Under the pieces are notes generated by a model, which saw nothing but the letters and a program-made list of their open reading frames with translations, was not told where the DNA came from and made no database searches. Shown piece by piece: positions 60,642 through 64,000 of a DNA stretch of 64,000 nt; position 1 is the first letter of the stretch, and the number at the start of each line of letters is the position of its first letter. The position numbers were made by a program, and so were the translations under genes. Source of the DNA: CAJQLB01 sp041392065 (lineage in GTDB: Bacteria > Bacteroidota > Bacteroidia > Flavobacteriales > Flavobacteriaceae); assembly GCA_041392065.1 (NCBI GenBank), contig JAWKMU010000005.1, positions 1 to 64,000 on the forward strand. Reading direction: 5' to 3'.

Positions 60642-60751
60642 CCTTTCTAAGAGAAGGTATCCAGATGAAATCATCTGGATTGAAGGGTAAAAAACCACCT
60701 CGTCTTCCAATCATTTTTGATTGGAATCTACTCCTCCTTTTTAAGGAGGAG
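60642..60751. repeat. Cluster of consecutive perfect hairpins
   Basis: Four stem-loops follow one another: an imperfect CCTTTCT/AGAGAAGG (60642-60657), ATCCAGATGA/TCATCTGGAT (60659-60680, 10 bp), TTCCAATCA/TGATTGGAA (60705-60726, 9 bp) and CTCCTCCTT/AAGGAGGAG (60731-60751, 9 bp). The segment between the second and third (AAACCACCTCGTC) is a common companion of such units. The cluster ends 7 bp from the stop of the esterase gene on the minus strand. Confidence 0.65.
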
Positions 60752-60757
60752 AGTTAG

Positions 60758-61399
60758 TCATACTAATCCATTTAAAAATTCAACATTAACAATGTGTTTT
60801 CCTTCAAACGGTATTATTTCAATACTTTCTCCAAACAACTCTACAGCACGATTTCTTTCATATTGCATTCGTTCGTCGTTTAAGTATTCGTCTTGTGTTC
60901 CATATATTAAACTCACTTTACATTGGTCTTTTAAAAATTTAAAATCGTCAGAATTCAACTCCTTTGGAATGCCTCCAGAATGTAATATCATTTGACTACA
61001 CATTAATTGACGTCTCGCTACATAACGCATGGCAACACTTACACCTTGCGAATAACCAAATACAATAAGGTTTTTATCGTTTGGTAGTTGTTCAGCTTCG
61101 AAAACTGAGTCAAAATAGCGCATCACATTTTCAGTTTCTTTTAAAGTATTCTCTTTAGTAAGCCAAGAAGCTCCAACATGTTTAAAAGTAGGAGGAATGT
61201 AATATTTACTTTGGGCTTGTGGTGCAATAATATAGTTTTCTTCAGCATTTAAATCTTTAAAATATTTAAGAAAATAACGACTTAAGTAACCCATGCCATG
61301 ACACACAAACCAAATGTTTTTAGTTTTATCTGTTAATTGGTTTAAAGTAGAATAACTATTGGTAGTTTGGTACGATATTTCTTTTTCAGTCAGATTCAT
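60758..61399 (-). CDS. Alpha/beta hydrolase, carboxylesterase-like
   Basis: The 213-residue protein has WFVCHGMGYLSRYFLKYF near the N-terminus, the nucleophile elbow IVFGYSQGVSVAMRYV (G-x-S-x-G), and a probable His in EGKHIVNVEFL with the Asp in YGTQDEYLND. It resembles phospholipase/carboxylesterase-type small hydrolases. It is divergent from menI, with 55 bp between the start codons. The substrate is unknown; no clear link to menaquinone synthesis (MenH) is seen. Confidence 0.86.
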   Translation of the reverse strand: MNLTEKEISYQTTNSYSTLNQLTDKTKNIWFVCHGMGYLSRYFLKYFKDLNAEENYIIAPQAQSKYYIPPTFKHVGASWLTKENTLKETENVMRYFDSVFEAEQLPNDKNLIVFGYSQGVSVAMRYVARRQLMCSQMILHSGGIPKELNSDDFKFLKDQCKVSLIYGTQDEYLNDERMQYERNRAVELFGESIEIIPFEGKHIVNVEFLNGLV

Positions 61400-61454
61400 T
61401 TTTAACTTCGGTTTTGTACATTTACAAAATAGAGATTAAAAATAAACTTTTTAT

Positions 61455-61880
61455 ATGCAATTATCTAAAGAAGATGTGTTAGCACAAGCAAATTCTATTT
61501 GCAAGAATACCTTAATGGAAACCTTAAACATAGAATTCATTGATTATGGAGAGGATTTTGTAGTTGCTAAAATGCCAGTAAATTCAAGAGTTTATCAACC
61601 AGATGGTGTATTGCATGGTGGTGCTACTGTGGCATTAGCTGAAACTACTGGAAGTTTTGCTGCTCATATTTTTTTAGATTTAGAGCAAATTTTTGTTCGA
61701 GGTATTGAGATTTCAGCAAATCATATAAAAAGCGTCAAAGAAGGATATGTTTATGCCAAAGCTTCATTTATTCATAAAGGTAGAACTACACAATTATTAG
61801 ATATTAAAATCACTGATGAGGACGGTAATTTAGTTTCTTTGTGTAAGCTAACAACCATTGCTTTACCTAAATCAGCCTAA
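61455..61880 (+). CDS. menI: Hotdog-fold thioesterase, probably DHNA-CoA thioesterase MenI
   Basis: The 141-residue protein is a single hotdog domain with the PaaI/4-HBT signature PDGVLHGGATVALAETTGS (active-site glutamate and HGG), VRGIEISANHIKSVKEGYVY and LLDIKITDEDGNLV. The blocks, especially EISANHIKS and the LHGGA catalytic region, resemble E. coli MenI (YdiI). It lies directly upstream of menF and then menD, so hydrolysis of 1,4-dihydroxy-2-naphthoyl-CoA in menaquinone synthesis is the best guess. Confidence 0.87.
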   Translation: MQLSKEDVLAQANSICKNTLMETLNIEFIDYGEDFVVAKMPVNSRVYQPDGVLHGGATVALAETTGSFAAHIFLDLEQIFVRGIEISANHIKSVKEGYVYAKASFIHKGRTTQLLDIKITDEDGNLVSLCKLTTIALPKSA

Positions 61881-61886
61881 CACTTT

Positions 61887-63002
61887 ATGAGTTCTGAATC
61901 TTTTTTTGCCAGCCTTCAGGAACACTACAATAAAAATCTTCCTTTTGTAGCTTACAGTAAACCTAAATCGTTTCAGATAAGAGCCTTATTGCAAAAAGAC
62001 CAAACTTTGCATAAAATTGAAGACTATTCAGAAAGTGGTTTTGTGTTTTCACCATTTGATATTAGAAAGGATTCCTTGTTGATTCCTCTGAGTATGTGTA
62101 AAACACTAATGACCGAAGACGATGTTCATATTGATGATTTTGAAATGTTAAACAATATTTCTGTTGGAAACAAAGAAGAACACATCAATTTGGTAAATAA
62201 AGGTATAAAAGCTATTGAACACAGTGGTTTAAGTAAAGTTGTGCTTTCAAGAATGGTCGAAAGCAACAAAATTAAAGCTGATCCATTTTTAATTTTTAAG
62301 CGATTACTTCACACTTATAATTCAGCTTTTGTGTATTGTTGGTATCATCCAAGAGTTGGGCTTTGGCTTGGTGCAACACCTGAAACCCTTTTAGAAGTTG
62401 AAGGCAATAATTTTTCAACAATGGCATTGGCAGGAACACAAGCTTATGAAGGTGTTATGGACGTAAGATGGAAGGAAAAAGAGCAAAATGAACAACAAAT
62501 AGTTGTTGACTATATTACATCTAATATAAAATCGTTTACAATCAGCTTAGAAGTTTCTGAACCTGAAACCATAAGAGCTGGAAATATACTCCACCTAAAA
62601 AGCGACATAAAAGGAAGATTGAGCGAGCATGAAAATGGACTTCAAAAACTTATTTATGCATTGCATCCAACTCCTGCAGTTTGCGGTTTCCCAAAAATTG
62701 ATGCCATGCAGTTTATTTTGGATAATGAAAACTATAATAGAGAATTTTACTCTGGTTTTTTAGGAGAACTTAATAAAGAAGTAAAAGTGCAGACCAGAAC
62801 AGGAAAACTTAATATTGAAAATCGAGCTTTTACTTATAATAAAAGAGCGTCGCATTTATTTGTAAATTTACGTTGTATGCAAATAAAAGATAATGTTGTT
62901 AAAATTTATGTTGGTGGAGGAATCACAAATGCATCTATTCCTGAAAAAGAATGGGAAGAAACTATTGCCAAAATGCACACTATAAAAAGTGTGTTGTCAT
63001 AA
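61887..63002 (+). CDS. menF: Isochorismate synthase
   Basis: The 371-residue protein has the chorismate-binding C-terminal domain: SKVVLSRMVESNKIK, LGATPETLLEVEGN, FSTMALAGTQAYEG, LHPTPAVCGFPKIDAM, FYSGFLGELNKEVKVQ and KIYVGGGIT. The lysine/glutamate residues that set isochorismate specificity fall in KVVLS and PETLLEV. It converts chorismate to isochorismate, feeding MenD. The gene starts 6 nt after menI. Confidence 0.92.
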   Translation: MSSESFFASLQEHYNKNLPFVAYSKPKSFQIRALLQKDQTLHKIEDYSESGFVFSPFDIRKDSLLIPLSMCKTLMTEDDVHIDDFEMLNNISVGNKEEHINLVNKGIKAIEHSGLSKVVLSRMVESNKIKADPFLIFKRLLHTYNSAFVYCWYHPRVGLWLGATPETLLEVEGNNFSTMALAGTQAYEGVMDVRWKEKEQNEQQIVVDYITSNIKSFTISLEVSEPETIRAGNILHLKSDIKGRLSEHENGLQKLIYALHPTPAVCGFPKIDAMQFILDNENYNREFYSGFLGELNKEVKVQTRTGKLNIENRAFTYNKRASHLFVNLRCMQIKDNVVKIYVGGGITNASIPEKEWEETIAKMHTIKSVLS

Positions 63003-63031
63003 CTTTGTTTTATAAAATAGACACTATTTTA

Positions 63032-63039
63032 TATCTTTG
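63032..63039 (+). promoter_or_regulatory. Putative -7 box for menD
   Basis: TATCTTTG matches TAnnTTTG and lies 8 nt before the ATG at 63048, so a transcript from here would be nearly leaderless. TTTG at 63004-63007 is a possible -33 box, 24 nt upstream (slightly long). Confidence 0.4.
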
Positions 63040-63047
63040 ATGTTTGT

Positions 63048-64000
63048 ATGAAGCACCCAAAAATCCCTTTAGCTCAGACTGTAATACAGCTTTGTAAAGC
63101 AAAAAATATTGAACATATTGTAATCTCTCCTGGAAGTAGAAACGCACCTCTAACCATCGGATTTTCAAACGATCCATTTTTTAAATGTTACAGTATTGTA
63201 GATGAGCGATGTGCTGCTTTTTTTGGGTTGGGAATTGCCCAACAAACACAAAAACCAGTAGCTTTAGTGTGTACTTCGGGCAGTGCTCTGCTTAATTATT
63301 ATCCAGCTATTGCCGAAGCTTTTTATAGCGATATTCCTCTGGTGGTTTTAAGTGCAGACAGACCAGAACACTTATTAAATGTTGGTGATGGACAAACCAT
63401 TAATCAAGAAAACGTGTTTCAGAATCATATTTTGTTTTCCGCCAATTTAAAACAGGACATGAGAGACATAAACGGTTTTAGTCAAGAAGATGAGCCAGCT
63501 ATTTTAAAAAGTTTAGAAAATAAACTTGAACGACTTTTTGGTTTGCAACAAGGAATACAAAAGCAAAACGAATCTGATATTAACGAAGCCATAAATACTG
63601 CTATTTATAAAAAAGGACCTGTTCACATTAACATACCTTTTGATGAACCTCTTTATGAAATGGTAGATAAATTATCTGTAAATCCTAAAATTGATGATAT
63701 TGTTGTAAAGACAAAGAAAGTAGATGATAGATTACTGAACGATTTGGTAGACCAATGGTATAATGCTACAAAAAAAATGGTTCTTGTAGGTGTTAATGCT
63801 CCAAACAGCATTGAGCAAAAGTGGTTGGATGAGTTAGCAGAAGATGAAAGCGTTATTGTATTTACAGAAACTACATCCAATTTGCATCATTCAGGTTTTT
63901 TTCCGAGTATAGATAAGATTATTGCGCCATTAACAGACAATGAATACAAAGAATTGCAGCCTGATATTTTGGTCACCTTTGGTGGAATGATTGTTTCAAA
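63048..64000 (+). CDS. menD: SEPHCHC synthase MenD, C-terminus cut off by the window edge
   Basis: The frame runs open from the ATG at 63048 to the end of the window (317 codons), so about half of a normal MenD (550-560 residues) is present. It has the thiamine diphosphate-enzyme opening IPLAQTVIQLCKAKNIEHIV, SPGSRNAPLTIGFSN, IVDERCAAFFGLGIAQ, PVALVCTSGSALLNYYPA and SADRPEHLLNVGDGQTINQ. MenD condenses isochorismate with 2-oxoglutarate in menaquinone synthesis. It is 45 nt after menF. Confidence 0.93.
   Translation, partial: MKHPKIPLAQTVIQLCKAKNIEHIVISPGSRNAPLTIGFSNDPFFKCYSIVDERCAAFFGLGIAQQTQKPVALVCTSGSALLNYYPAIAEAFYSDIPLVVLSADRPEHLLNVGDGQTINQENVFQNHILFSANLKQDMRDINGFSQEDEPAILKSLENKLERLFGLQQGIQKQNESDINEAINTAIYKKGPVHINIPFDEPLYEMVDKLSVNPKIDDIVVKTKKVDDRLLNDLVDQWYNATKKMVLVGVNAPNSIEQKWLDELAEDESVIVFTETTSNLHHSGFFPSIDKIIAPLTDNEYKELQPDILVTFGGMIVS

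Noticed and set aside
1..64000. tRNA, rRNA, tmRNA genes, insertion sequences or prophage
   Set aside because: I scanned for T-loop sequences, transposase and integrase motifs and phage proteins on both strands and found none.

Overview
The window is chromosomal DNA from a low-GC member of the Bacteroidota, most likely a marine Flavobacteriaceae. The grounds are TAnnTTTG-type -7 boxes in front of many genes, near absence of Shine-Dalgarno sequences, many family proteins typical of this group (DUF4249, DUF3822, DUF2911, DUF4126, DUF3052, STN/TonB receptors, large repeat-bearing secreted proteins), menaquinone and Kdo genes, and group-specific short interspersed palindromes. No phage, insertion sequence, CRISPR array, tRNA or rRNA gene was found. 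Most of the window is ordinary core genome with a few accessory patches.

Layout. 1-2.6 kb: a truncated multi-repeat surface protein and a small secreted protein (minus strand). 2.9-7.9 kb: SixA-like and Ppx/GppA phosphatases, miaE, dnaX (with an A10 tract that would give a short gamma-like product after a -1 shift), rnpB (RNase P RNA, with palindrome-derived sequence in its P3 region) and rsmD. 7.9-11.6 kb: DUF3822, a pilin-like membrane protein, a RecD-like helicase and DUF4126. 11.6-14.8 kb: kdsB, a HAD phosphatase, a KdnB-like Kdo oxidase and an acyltransferase, an LPS-sugar cluster. 15.4-20.2 kb: an M20 hydrolase, then a photolyase/SRPBCC/TspO operon headed by a small gene whose frame is broken by an A16 tract, and an aquaporin with an NPI motif. 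20.3-29.6 kb: DUF2911, a serine hydrolase, a DEAD-box helicase, pabB (with an interspersed palindrome translated in frame), tilS, ade and a YheT-like hydrolase. 29.8-37.7 kb: an STN-TonB receptor, two tandem DUF4249 lipoproteins, an MG2/plug-like protein and a duplicated-domain secreted protein. 37.7-45.9 kb: YifB/ComM ATPase, an M16 protease, and an Nramp-pxpABC operon for 5-oxoproline use. 46.0-47.9 kb: an unrecognised soluble protein, a multi-pass membrane protein and an orphan histidine kinase. 47.9-53.9 kb: aldehyde dehydrogenase, RluA-type synthase, a four-helix-bundle gene inside a 13-bp inverted repeat, panB, an NTF2-like protein, serine dehydratase and a collagen-like lipoprotein. 54.0-57.1 kb: dnaK behind a sigma-54-like promoter, and a nitronate monooxygenase. 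57.2-60.6 kb: a Big_2/NHL lipoprotein, a membrane AraC regulator and a GNAT. 60.6-64 kb: a hairpin cluster, an esterase, menI, menF and a truncated menD.

The most notable signals are small-scale: the dnaX slippery tract, the A16 tract at the head of the photolyase operon, palindromes invading rnpB and pabB, the sigma-54-like dnaK promoter, and the uncharacterised trio at 46.0-47.9 kb.
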